This document shows positions 44,409 through 53,707 of a DNA stretch of 64,000 bases, one piece after another. Source of the DNA: Leptolyngbya sp. Cla-17 (GTDB lineage Bacteria > Cyanobacteriota > Cyanobacteriia > Leptolyngbyales > Leptolyngbyaceae); NCBI RefSeq assembly GCF_016807185.1, contig NZ_JAEVYN010000002.1, positions 1,482,528 to 1,546,527 on the forward strand. Reading direction: 5' to 3'. Made by a program: the position numbers and the translations under genes. Under the pieces are notes generated by a model, which made no database searches, had not been told where the DNA came from, and worked only from the letters and a program-made list of their open reading frames with translations. How positions within the stretch are numbered: position 1 is the stretch's first letter; each line of letters starts with the position of its first letter.

Positions 44409-45788
44409 CTATTCCTTTAGGGTTTTGACCGTGAGAATTTGCGGTGGAGTGGAATCGGGAGGATAAAGGAAATCGAACTGAACCAAGCGACGATCGCCGG
44501 GTTTCATCGTCATCACGGCTAGGGGTTCGCCCTGTTGTCCGCGTCGCTGCACTAGATGCACATAGCGGGTTTGGGGAAGGCGGCGATCGTCGGTGTAGCG
44601 CAGCCGCACGGTTCCCCGAAAAAAGACTTGACGGGGCAAGGGTTCAAAAAACCGTAGATTTCCATCCTTGGGCTGATCTTCCTTGATTGGCGTTTCCAGC
44701 ATGATTGCGACGGTTTGGGTTTGATTCGTGAGATTTTGCAGGGGCAGCGTCAGGTTATATTCGATCGCATAATTGCCATGAGCTTGATACGCCGTATCGG
44801 GATAGCGCGCCACCATTCGGGCGGTTTGATTTTGCCCCGTGCCCAACGTGCCCCGCAGTAGGGTACTCAGCCCATAGGAAAACGCTTGTCCGGCTGGGGG
44901 GATGGTGAGCGACCAAGTTGCCGGATTGTTGAGTTGAATACCGGGAGGATCAACCACTTGAGCGATCCAGCGCGATCCTTTTGCTACCCCTGCCACACGT
45001 CCGTAAATGATTTGTCCTGTTGTTTGATCGGGTGGTGTGGGCGTTTTGTCGCGAGGTTCCGCTAGTTTTCCAGACTCTACCACTGCCTGCCATTCGGCGA
45101 TCGTGGGCGCGCGTTCTGTGCCAGTTGCATCCGTTGGAGCAAACAGCGCTAAGCTAGCCGCATAAACGGGGGCATTGCTAGAAAGACGCATCAGGGTCGA
45201 TCGCCCATTGATTGGCGGCTGTAGTTCTTTCACTGGAATCGGCAAATTCAGCAGCATCCGGCTTTGTCTCGGCGGAATCACAATCTGAGCCGGAAAACCT
45301 TCCGGGCGTTTCCCTCGCAAAATATCCACCATGGCGCGACTCCCCGGTCCCGCAAACACCGTGCCCAGGGGATTATCTACATAGGCAGGCAAATCGATAA
45401 AAGGCGCATCGGGCTGGCTCAAATAGCTGGCGGCTTGCAAAACATCCACCGTCACAGGTTTGCCGCCGGGATTGTGTAGCAGCACACCCAGATACAGCGT
45501 CCTCAAGTCGTCTGGGGCTTTGGCTTTGGCAATGTGGTGGGCGAATACATCAAAGCGTCCCTGAAGGCGCACATTCAAATGGGCAGCAGGAGTGCGTTTG
45601 CCCGTGGGCGGAAAGGTAGACAGCAAAATGCCTTCGGTTTGCACCAGTTCTGGGCTGTTGCTGTTAAATACCAAGACAGAATCCAGTTTTCCCGGCAACA
45701 CGCGCACGGTCTGGAGCACTTTGACTTCGTTAGAAACAGGAGCAGGTGTTGCCTGGGCAAACACGACAGCGGATAAAAACGACAGCAT
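44409..45788 (-). CDS. DUF3370 family exported protein
   Basis: A 459-residue protein starting with a short signal peptide (MLSFLSAVVFAQA). The body is beta-rich, with conserved blocks VLPGKLDSVLVFNSNSPE, LYLGVLLHNPGGKPVTVDVLQAASYLSQPDAPFIDLPAYVDNP, GRSTLMRLSSNAPVY and LSTLLRGTLGTGQNQTARM. I recall this as DUF3370, a family nearly restricted to cyanobacteria with no known function. It is probably periplasmic or outer-membrane associated. It is followed upstream by the C15 peptidase gene on the same strand (27 bp). Confidence 0.82.
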   Translation of the reverse strand: MLSFLSAVVFAQATPAPVSNEVKVLQTVRVLPGKLDSVLVFNSNSPELVQTEGILLSTFPPTGKRTPAAHLNVRLQGRFDVFAHHIAKAKAPDDLRTLYLGVLLHNPGGKPVTVDVLQAASYLSQPDAPFIDLPAYVDNPLGTVFAGPGSRAMVDILRGKRPEGFPAQIVIPPRQSRMLLNLPIPVKELQPPINGRSTLMRLSSNAPVYAASLALFAPTDATGTERAPTIAEWQAVVESGKLAEPRDKTPTPPDQTTGQIIYGRVAGVAKGSRWIAQVVDPPGIQLNNPATWSLTIPPAGQAFSYGLSTLLRGTLGTGQNQTARMVARYPDTAYQAHGNYAIEYNLTLPLQNLTNQTQTVAIMLETPIKEDQPKDGNLRFFEPLPRQVFFRGTVRLRYTDDRRLPQTRYVHLVQRRGQQGEPLAVMTMKPGDRRLVQFDFLYPPDSTPPQILTVKTLKE

Positions 45789-45815
45789 AAAATAGGAGTG
45801 ATAAAACGATTGAGC

Positions 45816-46331
45816 TTAGCTAGAGGTGACGGGTTGCAGCAGTTTCAAGATGGTGGAAAAATCTTGTACGATCGCATCCAAATTTTCTGGGTTCAACGGA
45901 GGTACATGCACGAACAAGCATTGAGTTTTAAGCTGATGCGATTGAATATATTTGAGGACTGAATAATATAGATAGTTGCAGACGAATCGTCCGGTATTGT
46001 GACTAATCGCTGTAGTTTGAGTCTGTTCGACTAATGTCTTTAAAGAAATGCTGGTATAAAGAATTTCACCTTGATGCCTGCCGTTGGCTTCGACGGTGAG
46101 GTGCGATCGCTTTTCTGCCATGCCACAACAAACAATCACATCGGGCTGTACTGTATCAACCACAGCCAAAACTTTTTCAGGTGCAAGCTGAAAATCAACA
46201 GGAATATTTCGAGATAAGTGAGTGTGGGGTGGCAACAATTTACGCTGCACCAGTTCGGTAATTAAATCATCCGATGAGTTTGAAGGTTGAGTCGGTTTCC
46301 AGGTGTCAAAGGTTGTCAACAGAATGGACAT
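45816..46331 (-). CDS. pyroglutamyl-peptidase I-like (C15) peptidase
   Basis: A 171-residue protein. The catalytic cysteine is in NTGRFVCNYLYYSVL, the His is in LFVHVPPL, and the Glu/Asp region lies in KRSHLTVEANGRHQGE. It is shorter than typical Pcp (about 210) and lacks some N-terminal segments, so it may be a divergent subfamily of pyrrolidone-carboxylate peptidases. It would remove N-terminal pyroglutamate from peptides. The gene precedes DUF3370 in the same direction. Confidence 0.82.
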   Translation of the reverse strand: MSILLTTFDTWKPTQPSNSSDDLITELVQRKLLPPHTHLSRNIPVDFQLAPEKVLAVVDTVQPDVIVCCGMAEKRSHLTVEANGRHQGEILYTSISLKTLVEQTQTTAISHNTGRFVCNYLYYSVLKYIQSHQLKTQCLFVHVPPLNPENLDAIVQDFSTILKLLQPVTSS

Positions 46332-46462
46332 TGGGCGTTGGTGTGAAAAAGATTTAGCTAGGCGATCGCTTGCGCTGACTGGTCAGTTCGCCGCAAGGTA
46401 GGTCAAGAGTTTGTCATTCAAACTACAATTTTACTGACGAAGGTCACAAAGGATGCAAAAAA

Positions 46463-47125
46463 ATGCCGACAATCGCTGTGGTGGATTATGACATGGGCAA
46501 CTTGCACTCTGCCTGCAAAGGCTTAGAGAAAGCAGGCGCAACTCCTCACATTACCGATTCGCCGAGCGCAATTGACCAAGCAGATGCGATCGTGTTGCCC
46601 GGTGTGGGTGCTTTTGATCCGGCAGTCCAACACTTGCGATCTCGCCAGTTGGAAGCGCCAATTAAACGAGCGATCGTCAACGGCAAGCCTTTTCTGGGCA
46701 TTTGTCTGGGCTTGCAGATTTTGTTTGACTCTAGCGAAGAAGGACAGGAACCCGGTTTAGGCATCATTCCGGGCACCGTCCAACGCTTCACCCACGAACC
46801 CAGTATCACCATTCCTCACATGGGCTGGAACCAGCTAGACTTCACCCAGGCAAATCTCGCACTTTGGCAGCAACTTCCGGCTAATCCCTGGGTTTATTTT
46901 GTTCACTCCTACTACGTTGCGCCGATTGACCCCGCTTTTCAAGCTGCCACCATTACCCACGGCAGCCAAACCGTCACCGCCGCGATCGCCCGTGACAACC
47001 TGATGGCAGTTCAATTTCACCCCGAAAAGTCTTCCACGGCGGGGCTGCAAATCTTAGCAAATTTTGTAAAGCTGGTGGAAAGTAGGCAGACGATAGTCGG
47101 CAACCCAATTTCGGTCGCCAAATGA
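46463..47125 (+). CDS. hisH: imidazole glycerol phosphate synthase, glutamine amidotransferase subunit
   Basis: A 220-residue class I glutaminase of histidine synthesis that supplies ammonia to HisF. The motifs are VVDYDMGNLHSACKGLEKAGA at the start, the oxyanion VLPGVGAFD, the catalytic cysteine in FLGICLGLQILFDSSEE and the His-Glu pair in VQFHPEKSS. The start ATG at 46463 gives a normal length. The last four bases overlap the start of rsmD (ATGA), so the two are translationally coupled. Confidence 0.97.
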   Translation: MPTIAVVDYDMGNLHSACKGLEKAGATPHITDSPSAIDQADAIVLPGVGAFDPAVQHLRSRQLEAPIKRAIVNGKPFLGICLGLQILFDSSEEGQEPGLGIIPGTVQRFTHEPSITIPHMGWNQLDFTQANLALWQQLPANPWVYFVHSYYVAPIDPAFQAATITHGSQTVTAAIARDNLMAVQFHPEKSSTAGLQILANFVKLVESRQTIVGNPISVAK

Positions 47126-47667
47126 CCCTCCGTATCTACGGCAATCGTGCCCTTAAAACGCTGTCTGGCAAAGATACTCGCCCGACTCAATCTATGGTGC
47201 GACAAGCATTGTTCAATATTTGGCAGAGTGCGATCGCCGATTGTCGCTGGCTCGATTTGTGTGCTGGCACGGGTGCCATGGGCGCAGAAGCGTTGTGTCG
47301 CGGAGCTTCTACCGTCGTGGGAATTGAGCAATCGTCTCGCGCCTGTTCTGTGATTGAGCAAAACTGGCAGCAGGTCGCGGCAGAAGGGCAGGTTTTTCAA
47401 TTACTTCGCGGCGATGTGGTTAAAAAACTGCCCACCTTATCAGGACAACAGTTCGATCTCATTTATTTTGATCCACCCTATGCCAGCGAGTTATATCAAC
47501 CCGTGCTGAACGCGATTGCAGCCCACAATTTGTTGTCTGAAAATGGTGAATTGGCAGTGGAACACCGTCTAAAGGGCTTGGATTTCTCTATTCCAACAAC
47601 CTTAGAAATCTGCCGTCAAAAAAACTATGGAAATACCACACTCACGTTTTACCAACTAAAAAGTTGA
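47122..47667 (+). CDS. rsmD: 16S rRNA (guanine966-N2)-methyltransferase
   Basis: A 181-residue Rossmann-type methyltransferase. The motifs are LRIYGNRALKTLSGKDTRPTQSMVRQALFNIW, the SAM-binding WLDLCAGTGAMGAEAL and the N6/N2-adenine-type NPPY-like IYFDPPYAS. It modifies G966 of 16S rRNA in the small subunit. It overlaps hisH by 4 bp; this pairing has no obvious functional logic and may simply be compaction. Confidence 0.95.
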   Translation: MTLRIYGNRALKTLSGKDTRPTQSMVRQALFNIWQSAIADCRWLDLCAGTGAMGAEALCRGASTVVGIEQSSRACSVIEQNWQQVAAEGQVFQLLRGDVVKKLPTLSGQQFDLIYFDPPYASELYQPVLNAIAAHNLLSENGELAVEHRLKGLDFSIPTTLEICRQKNYGNTTLTFYQLKS

Positions 47668-47823
47668 GTAGAGCGATCGCCAAAATCGAGTTTAATTATC
47701 CAAAAAACTGAATAAATTTAGCGGAAAATCTTTCAAAAAGTGTAGCTAAATTAAAGATCGACCGTACTAAAGTTCAATCGTACTGCTACGCTAAAACTTA
47801 GTAGCATCAAAACTGCTTACAGT

Positions 47824-50800
47824 ATGATTCCTCAGCGGCTCGTTCTTAAAAACTTCCTTAGCTATCAAGCAGCCACTTTAGATTTTCAAGGGTTGCACAC
47901 AGCTTGCATTTGTGGTGCCAATGGAGCCGGAAAATCGTCCTTGCTAGAAGCGATCGCCTGGGTTATTTGGGGAGAAAGCCGCGTTACCTCTGAAGATGAT
48001 GTCATCCATATGGGCACTCAAGAAGTGCAAGTCGATTTCATCTTTACGACGAACCAACACACCTATCGCATTCTTCGCACTCGTCAACGCGCCCAAGGAG
48101 CCACGCTGGAGTTTCAGGTGGCGATGGAAGAGGCAGGGAACAAGGAACAGGGAATAGGGAACAGAACTCAGAACTCAGAACTCAGAACTCAGAACTCTTC
48201 TTCCCTTCGTTTTCGTTCCCTCACGGCGAAGGGAGTTCGTGCAACACAGCAGCTTATTTTGGAGCATTTGAAGCTGGATTATGACACCTTTATTAATTCG
48301 GCTTATCTGCGGCAAGGACGAGCCGATGAGTTTATGGTGAAGCGCCCGACAGAGCGTAAACAAATTCTGGCGGATTTACTCAAGCTGAATCAATATGATG
48401 AGTTGGCAGAAAAAGCGAAAGATCAATCACGGCAGCTAAAAGGACAAATTGATTTATTAGAACGCAACTTGGAGGCGATCGCGGAGCAATTGCAGCAGCA
48501 AACCGCGATCGCTGCGGAACAGGCGATCGTGGAAGCAACCTTAGCAGAGATGCAACGCCAGCAGATCGAGGATAAAGCCACCTTGCAAGCGCTTCAAGGT
48601 TGCCAGCAGCAGCGGTTGACCTGGCAGCAACAGCTCACCTGGCAGCAGCAGCAAGAAAAAACTTTAGAACAAGACTGTCAGCGCCTTCAACAAGAACTTT
48701 TAGCCGCTCATCAGCAACAGCAAGAAGTAGAAGCCTTGTTGCACCAAGCTGAGGCGATCGCGGCTGGATACGCTCAGTTTCAAACCTTGCAGTTGCAAGA
48801 AGAACAGTTCTCTGCCAAATTCAAAACCCACCAACTGGTGCAAACGCAGCAACAGCAGTACCAGCAGCAACACCAGGAAAAAATTGCTGAGTTGCACCGT
48901 CACCTACAGCAAACCCAGGCGCAGCTTGAAGCGATCGCCCAGCAAGAGCAAGAAATTCAGCACAGTTTGCGAAAAGCCCCAGAGGTCGAAAAAGCGCTGA
49001 AAGAGTTGCAGCAAGCCCGGACTGATTTGACCCGGCTGGACCAACTTCAATTTCAGGCAGCCCCATTATTTCAGCGTCGCCAACAGCTTCAGCAACAGCT
49101 TGATCGGAGCCACACTCGCCTATCGGCACGGTTAGAAGAACTGCGCGCTTCCGCCCATCAACTCAGCCATCAACAAAAGCGCCAACCCGAACTGCAGCAG
49201 GCAGTGGTGTCTGTGAGCGATCGCATTGCTCAACTAGAATCTCAGCGCGACTATTTGCAGCAAGTGCGGGAAAAAGGCGTAGAGCGGCGCAACTTCATGG
49301 AGAGGCTGCAAGAACAGCAGCGCGACTACGAAACCCAATTAGCAGAGGTAGATCAGAAGATCTACTGGCTAAAGCAAGATGCGATTAACACGAGTGCCGA
49401 TATTGAAGAGACCAGTCACGCCTATCCCCCCTGTCCACTTTGCGATCGCCCGTTAGATGAGCATCACTGGAGCCTTGTGTTGAAAAAGCACCAGACCACG
49501 CGATCGGAAGTCTTGCAGGAAATTTGGGTGATTCGAGAGCAACTCGCCGCCTCGGAGCGAGAAATTCAAATTTTGCGGCAGGAATACCGCGAAATAGATA
49601 AAGGCTTAACCGACTACACCACCGTATTGGAACGCCGGGGGCAGTTGCAAGAACAACTACAATCCACCATTTCGGGGCAAGCAAATTTAAGCCAGCTTCA
49701 GATGGAAGCGGCAAAGTTGGAACATACGCTGAATATAGGTAGCTACGCTTCAGATCTCAACGAAGAGCTAGCAGAAATTGATCATCGACTGCAACAGCTA
49801 AACTATGACGAAAAAGATCATGCCCTGGCACGAGGGCAAGTTGATCGCTGGCGATGGGCAGAAATCAAGCAGTCAGAAATCAAACAGGCGCGGCAGCGGC
49901 AGATCAATCTTGCCCAGCGGCAACCCGAACTTCAGGCTCAACGGATTGAACTAGAAAGCAAGATTGAGCGATTCAAAATAGACTATGCAGCTGCTCTGTC
50001 ACAGTTTAATCAACAGCTTAACGAAATTGGATATGACATAGATAAACATAACTCTTTGCGCATTGCTTTAAGACAGGCTCAACCCTACCAACTACATTAT
50101 CAAGAACTGTATAAGTATCAGCAGCAGTACCCTCAATTTCAGCGCCGATTAACAGACTTAGAATCCAATTTAAAAAAGCGTCAAAACAGTCTAAAAATCG
50201 CCAAAGCACAAGTCAAAACACTACAGCAGCAACTTCAAGCCAGTCCTGATCGCTGCCATCTAATCCAAGCCACAGAAGAGCAGATCAGTATCCGTCGGAG
50301 GGACTTGGATCAGCAACTTTCAGCGTTGGGTCGGCTTCAGCAGCAACATCAACAGCTTGCACTTTTAACCCAGCAACAATCTGCGATCGCCCTACAGCTT
50401 CAAACCCTGACCCATCAACAGCGGGTTTATCAAGAAGTCGCGCAGGCATTTGGCAAAAACGGCATTCAAGCATTAATGATTGAAAATGCTCTGCCCCAAC
50501 TTGAGGTAGAAACTAACCGCATTTTAGGACGGCTCAGCGCCAATCAACTCCATATTCAATTTGTGACTCAACGGTCAGGTACTAGTTCTAAGGCAAAGCT
50601 AAAACAAACTAAGTGGAGCGAAACGCTAGACATTGTAATTGCCGATACTCAGGGAACACGCCCCTACGAAACCTATTCTGGCGGAGAAGCCTTTCGGGTT
50701 AACTTTGCAATTCGCCTAGCATTGGCACGGTTTTTGGCGCAGCGATCGGGCACGGCACTCCAAATGCTGATTGTGGATGAAGGCTTTGGTACCCAGGATG

Positions 50801-50961
50801 CCGAAGGCTGCGATCGCCTGATTGCCGCCATCAACGCGATCGCCTCCGATTTTGCCTGCATCCTCACCGTCACCCACGTTCCCCACTTCAAAGAAGCTTT
50901 TCAGTCCCGCATCGAAGTAGTCAAAACAGACCAAGGCTCTCAATTACAGTTCGCAATGTAA
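47824..50961 (+). CDS. sbcC: SbcC-like nuclease subunit (Rad50 family ATPase)
   Basis: A 1045-residue SMC-like protein. Walker A is CGANGAGKSSLLEA (about 32-45), followed by coiled coils of about 230-530 and 560-890, a zinc hook CPLCDRP near 537 (CxxC), the signature YSGGEAFRVNFAIRLALA (about 950) and Walker B MLIVDEGFGTQD (about 980). It works with SbcD in DNA end processing; sbcD is not in this window. Codons 105-125 are made of nine 7-bp repeats (48136-48198) that keep the frame. The last 152 bp recur at 54858-55009. The translated end (EAFQSRIEVVKTDQGSQLQFAM) is intact. Confidence 0.92.
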   Translation: MIPQRLVLKNFLSYQAATLDFQGLHTACICGANGAGKSSLLEAIAWVIWGESRVTSEDDVIHMGTQEVQVDFIFTTNQHTYRILRTRQRAQGATLEFQVAMEEAGNKEQGIGNRTQNSELRTQNSSSLRFRSLTAKGVRATQQLILEHLKLDYDTFINSAYLRQGRADEFMVKRPTERKQILADLLKLNQYDELAEKAKDQSRQLKGQIDLLERNLEAIAEQLQQQTAIAAEQAIVEATLAEMQRQQIEDKATLQALQGCQQQRLTWQQQLTWQQQQEKTLEQDCQRLQQELLAAHQQQQEVEALLHQAEAIAAGYAQFQTLQLQEEQFSAKFKTHQLVQTQQQQYQQQHQEKIAELHRHLQQTQAQLEAIAQQEQEIQHSLRKAPEVEKALKELQQARTDLTRLDQLQFQAAPLFQRRQQLQQQLDRSHTRLSARLEELRASAHQLSHQQKRQPELQQAVVSVSDRIAQLESQRDYLQQVREKGVERRNFMERLQEQQRDYETQLAEVDQKIYWLKQDAINTSADIEETSHAYPPCPLCDRPLDEHHWSLVLKKHQTTRSEVLQEIWVIREQLAASEREIQILRQEYREIDKGLTDYTTVLERRGQLQEQLQSTISGQANLSQLQMEAAKLEHTLNIGSYASDLNEELAEIDHRLQQLNYDEKDHALARGQVDRWRWAEIKQSEIKQARQRQINLAQRQPELQAQRIELESKIERFKIDYAAALSQFNQQLNEIGYDIDKHNSLRIALRQAQPYQLHYQELYKYQQQYPQFQRRLTDLESNLKKRQNSLKIAKAQVKTLQQQLQASPDRCHLIQATEEQISIRRRDLDQQLSALGRLQQQHQQLALLTQQQSAIALQLQTLTHQQRVYQEVAQAFGKNGIQALMIENALPQLEVETNRILGRLSANQLHIQFVTQRSGTSSKAKLKQTKWSETLDIVIADTQGTRPYETYSGGEAFRVNFAIRLALARFLAQRSGTALQMLIVDEGFGTQDAEGCDRLIAAINAIASDFACILTVTHVPHFKEAFQSRIEVVKTDQGSQLQFAM
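48136..48198 (+). repeat. nine tandem 7-bp repeats inside sbcC
   Basis: Four GGGAACA-type heptads (GGGAACA, AGGAACA, GGGAATA, GGGAACA) are followed by five GAACTCA-type heptads (the last is GAACTCT). They total 63 bp, a multiple of three, so the reading frame is retained. Both heptad types match short tandem repeats that are common between genes in cyanobacteria. Confidence 0.9.
50810..50961 (+). repeat. 152-bp direct repeat, copy 1 (3' end of sbcC)
   Basis: The last 152 bp of sbcC are repeated at 54858-55009 with 5 differences. It starts at GCGATCGCC. In the sbcC frame four of the five differences are silent, including TAA versus TAG; the first would change Arg to Cys. Confidence 0.92.
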
Positions 50962-51371
50962 CGGCTGAGGTCAGCGGCTGCAAGTACCTCGAACTCAGCA
51001 CCAGCGGCTTCCTTAAGTCCGCTGCAACGACTTTATGGGAAGACGACCAATAGAAAGGCAAAAGGAGACGACCATGCAGCGAGTGACAGCCCTGATGTCT
51101 ACTAACATATCGTTCGCTCCTCATCCTTGAGCTAAACCGATTACAGAAAAGCTTAGAGTAAAAAGCGGGAGAGCCTGCCAGGGCTAGAGGACGACTATGC
51201 ACTAGAAGTCATTCGATGACTACTAACATATCGAATCGACTCTCTGCCTTTGTCTTATCACAAAATAACGAATTCTCAGGGAATAAGGCTGTAACCGTTT
51301 CCATAATCTTTTCGCGGGTGGAGGCGGCAGGTTCTCTCGGTTCAATCAAAATCAATGGACTTTAATCTACC
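50962..51371. other. 410-bp non-coding leader upstream of the IS110 transposase
   Basis: No coding frame is supported. The first 70 bp after sbcC hold diverged repeat-like sequence with related AGCGGCT/AGTCCGCT arms. Positions 51071-51245 hold two hairpin regions sharing CTACTAACATATCG. The remainder leads to the transposase ATG. The boundary between host DNA and the IS110 element could not be fixed. Confidence 0.5.
51071..51245 (+). ncRNA. candidate bridge RNA of the IS110 element
   Basis: ATGTCTACTAACATATCG (51095-51112) and ATGACTACTAACATATCG (51216-51233) differ at one base and sit in two hairpins. The second is very regular: ATTCGAT (51211-51217) pairs with ATCGAAT (51230-51236), extended by AGTC/GACT with one bulged base. 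The first is flanked by GCGA...TCGC. Two similar loops in the leader of an IS110 transposase fit the target- and donor-binding loops of a bridge RNA. This is inference from position and symmetry only. Confidence 0.4.
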
Positions 51372-52625
51372 ATGACAACTGATGATTATGTCGCTTACAT
51401 CGGCATTGACTGGGCAGATCGGAAACACGATATTGCCCTCTATGACTGTGCCTCTGGCACCTGGCAAGAGAGCGTCATTCAAACCCGTCCTCAAGACATT
51501 TTAGATTGGGTCAATCAGCTCAGGCTTCGTTACGGTCAGGGTAAAATTGCCGTTGCCCTGGAACAGAAACGAGGTCCCTTGCTCTATGCTCTCTGTCAGT
51601 ATGACAATTTAGTGTTGTTTCCGATTAATCCTCGCACGGTGGCAAACTACCGCAAAGCCTTCCAACCTTCTCGGGCTAAGTCAGACCCGGTGGATGCCCG
51701 CATCTTGGTCGAACTGATGCAGAAGCATCCCGAGAAATTAGAACGCTGGGTGACAGGCTGTCCTCAAATCCGCGCCCTCAGACAATGGGTGGAGTCGCGC
51801 CGGATGTTAGTGCAAGAGAAGGTCAGATTGACCAATCGCATCACTGCCTCTCTCAAGTCCTATTTCCCTCAAGTCCTCGATTGGTTTGAGGATAAGGACA
51901 CCCGCCTGTTCTGTGACTTCCTCCAACAGTTCCCGGATGTCAAATCTGCTCAAGCGGCTACCTCACAGCAGTTGACCTTGTTCTTTCGCTCTCATACGGT
52001 GGTCAGGCGCACCGCGATCACCCGTCGCATCCAACAAATCCAAGATGCAGGTCCACCCTTGACACCAGACGAGGCGATCGTCGTGCCCGCGCAAGCCTTG
52101 ACACTGGCACTGGTTGCTCTTTTGAAGGTCATCATCCAACAACTAACCCGCTTTAATGACACCATTGCCCACTTGTTTGAGGCACTCCCGGATGCGCCCT
52201 TATTTGCCGAGTTGCCAGGAGCAGGTCCCCATTTAGCACCCCGATTACTCGTGGCGTTTGGAGAAGATCGTTCCCGTTTCACTTCTGCACAAGCCTTCAT
52301 GAGTTATGTGGGGATTGCTCCGGTTAAGGAGGAAAGTGGGAAGAAAAGATGGGTTCACTGGCGCTGGTCTTGTCCGATTTTCTTGAGGCAGACGTTTGTG
52401 GAATGGGTCAACCAGGCAAGACGGTTTTCGGCTTGGTCACAGGCGTTCTATGAACAGCAAAAACAAGCGGGCAAAAGTCATCAAAAAGCGATTCGATCGC
52501 TGGCTTACAAGTGGGGCAGAATTTTGTGGCGCTGTTGGCAGGACAACACTCCCTATGATGAGGAGAAGTATGTTGCTGCATTGAGACAGAAGCAATCACC
52601 GTTAGTCAAACGGTTGGCAATTTAG
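51372..52625 (+). CDS. IS110 family transposase (bridge-RNA-guided recombinase)
   Basis: A 417-residue DEDD transposase. The N-terminal RuvC-like DEDD domain starts VAYIGIDWADRKHDIAL (first Asp), continues with VALEQKRGPLL (Glu) and ends with SRAKSDPVDARILVELM (the last two Asp). A helical linker is followed by the C-terminal transposase_20 domain with ELPGAGPHLAPRLLVAFG and FMSYVGIAPVKEESGK, which is expected to hold the nucleophilic serine. It appears intact. It is inside the 4-kb segment flanked by the duplicated sbcC end. Confidence 0.92.
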   Translation: MTTDDYVAYIGIDWADRKHDIALYDCASGTWQESVIQTRPQDILDWVNQLRLRYGQGKIAVALEQKRGPLLYALCQYDNLVLFPINPRTVANYRKAFQPSRAKSDPVDARILVELMQKHPEKLERWVTGCPQIRALRQWVESRRMLVQEKVRLTNRITASLKSYFPQVLDWFEDKDTRLFCDFLQQFPDVKSAQAATSQQLTLFFRSHTVVRRTAITRRIQQIQDAGPPLTPDEAIVVPAQALTLALVALLKVIIQQLTRFNDTIAHLFEALPDAPLFAELPGAGPHLAPRLLVAFGEDRSRFTSAQAFMSYVGIAPVKEESGKKRWVHWRWSCPIFLRQTFVEWVNQARRFSAWSQAFYEQQKQAGKSHQKAIRSLAYKWGRILWRCWQDNTPYDEEKYVAALRQKQSPLVKRLAI

Positions 52626-53353
52626 TCACTCATTTTCCTGACAAATGAAACCAGTTAAACATCAAATAAACAATGGAGAAATCAACAGAAAAAACAACTG
52701 CGAGACAAATGTAAAAATCAAGCAAGCCTGAAATAGGTAACTGAATAAATCTGAAGTTGAGAATAAAAACAATTCACTAACCAACTACAGACGATTTTGT
52801 TGGGCATCCAAAAGCAAGTAATACACCAAAACTAAAGGTTCAGACTTCTCTACTGACTCCGTCCACCTCAGGGACTATGTTAGCTGGCTGACGTGCAATA
52901 AACTTAATGAACTCAACCGTTACAACACAACCGATCGCCCTCTCTACAGCAAACCTCTCTGAACCTTAAACTACAAAAGAGATCGTCCTCAATACTCAAC
53001 CTTTGATACTCACCCCAAAGCTGCTGAGACTTTGCGCCACTCATGCGATCGCCCTCACTGACGCAACCTTCACTAACTCAACCTCTGCCACAAACAGATA
53101 ACTGCTCGGTAACAGGAACCTCGAATCAAGGAAGACAGCTAACGGAGAGCGTCACCGGTGACAGATAACCTTGAACCGAAGCCAGAGGATGCCGTTCGTC
53201 CGGTACACGCAAGGGTTAGCTGGCGATCACTGAAGCGGCAGAATTGATTTAGTAAGAAGTTGTTGGGTTTCCTTCGTCAACACAACCTAAAAGATCTGCG
53301 ATCACACTATGATTACACTATCTATCCTCTCGTTCTTATTCATCTAAATGCTG
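52626..53353. other. 728-bp region without a recognisable gene
   Basis: No coding frame of note is seen on either strand. The part near 53045 contains a HIP1 octamer, so it is not all recent foreign DNA. A perfect 12-bp palindrome (GTCACCGGTGAC) lies at 53151-53162. Around 53257-53290 is a TTGTTGGGTTTCC...ACAACC hairpin of the kind often scattered between genes in cyanobacteria. It probably includes the right end of the IS110 element and old intergenic repeats. Confidence 0.4.
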
Positions 53354-53692
53354 CTACAACTTAGGAGCAGAGCCAAATCGATTTTCTCCTTCTGTGCCTT
53401 TGGTAACTGCAAATATCAGATTTGCGATAGGTACTATTATCCACCATCCACTATGATCAGTGTCATGCATCCTACGGACACCTACAGCAATACTCGGTAC
53501 TAGGATAGCTAGTGAATAAATAGCGCTAAGAACACTTTGGTCAGTGTTGGTAGCTCTCCCAAGAATCCCCTCGATCAATCCCAATCCAAACGAAATGATC
53601 AAGTTAAAGAGGACAAACATCCAGTACTCCGTCCGGTGTGCTCGTCCACTAAAAACTGCATACTTTTTCCAAACTTGCATATACCATTTCAT
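53354..53692 (-). CDS. DUF805 family membrane protein
   Basis: A 112-residue protein from the ATG of MKWYMQVWKKYAVFSGRA; an alternative start lies 5 codons upstream. The conserved DUF805 pattern is clear: FSGRAHRTEYWMFVLFN at the start, about three transmembrane helices, and VGVRRMHDTDHSGWWIIVPIANLIFAVTKGTEGENRFG at the end. Its role is unknown; it is a common small inner-membrane protein often found near mobile DNA. It is read opposite to the IS110 and Uma2 genes within the inserted segment. Confidence 0.88.
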   Translation of the reverse strand: MKWYMQVWKKYAVFSGRAHRTEYWMFVLFNLIISFGLGLIEGILGRATNTDQSVLSAIYSLAILVPSIAVGVRRMHDTDHSGWWIIVPIANLIFAVTKGTEGENRFGSAPKL

Positions 53693-53707
53693 TATTCTTT
53701 GCTCCAC

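Larger units (their letters stand above)
51060..52680 (+). mobile_element. IS110 family element, ends approximate
   Basis: Defined by its transposase gene and the long non-coding leader typical of the IS110 group (the bridge/seek RNA region lies upstream in IS110, downstream in IS1111). These elements lack inverted repeats, so the ends given are only estimates; no target duplication was found. Confidence 0.6.

Noticed and set aside
48136..48198. CRISPR or coding-only low complexity explanation of the sbcC heptads
   Set aside because: The units are 7 bp, contiguous, with no spacers, and match common intergenic heptads rather than a protein-level repeat.
53151..53162. GTCACCGGTGAC as an operator of importance
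   Set aside because: A single 12-bp palindrome, isolated in a gene-poor stretch, with no nearby start codon; too little to support a call.
52626..53353. tRNA or structured RNA in the gene-free stretch
   Set aside because: Partial stems are visible but no cloverleaf, T-loop or terminator could be assembled.
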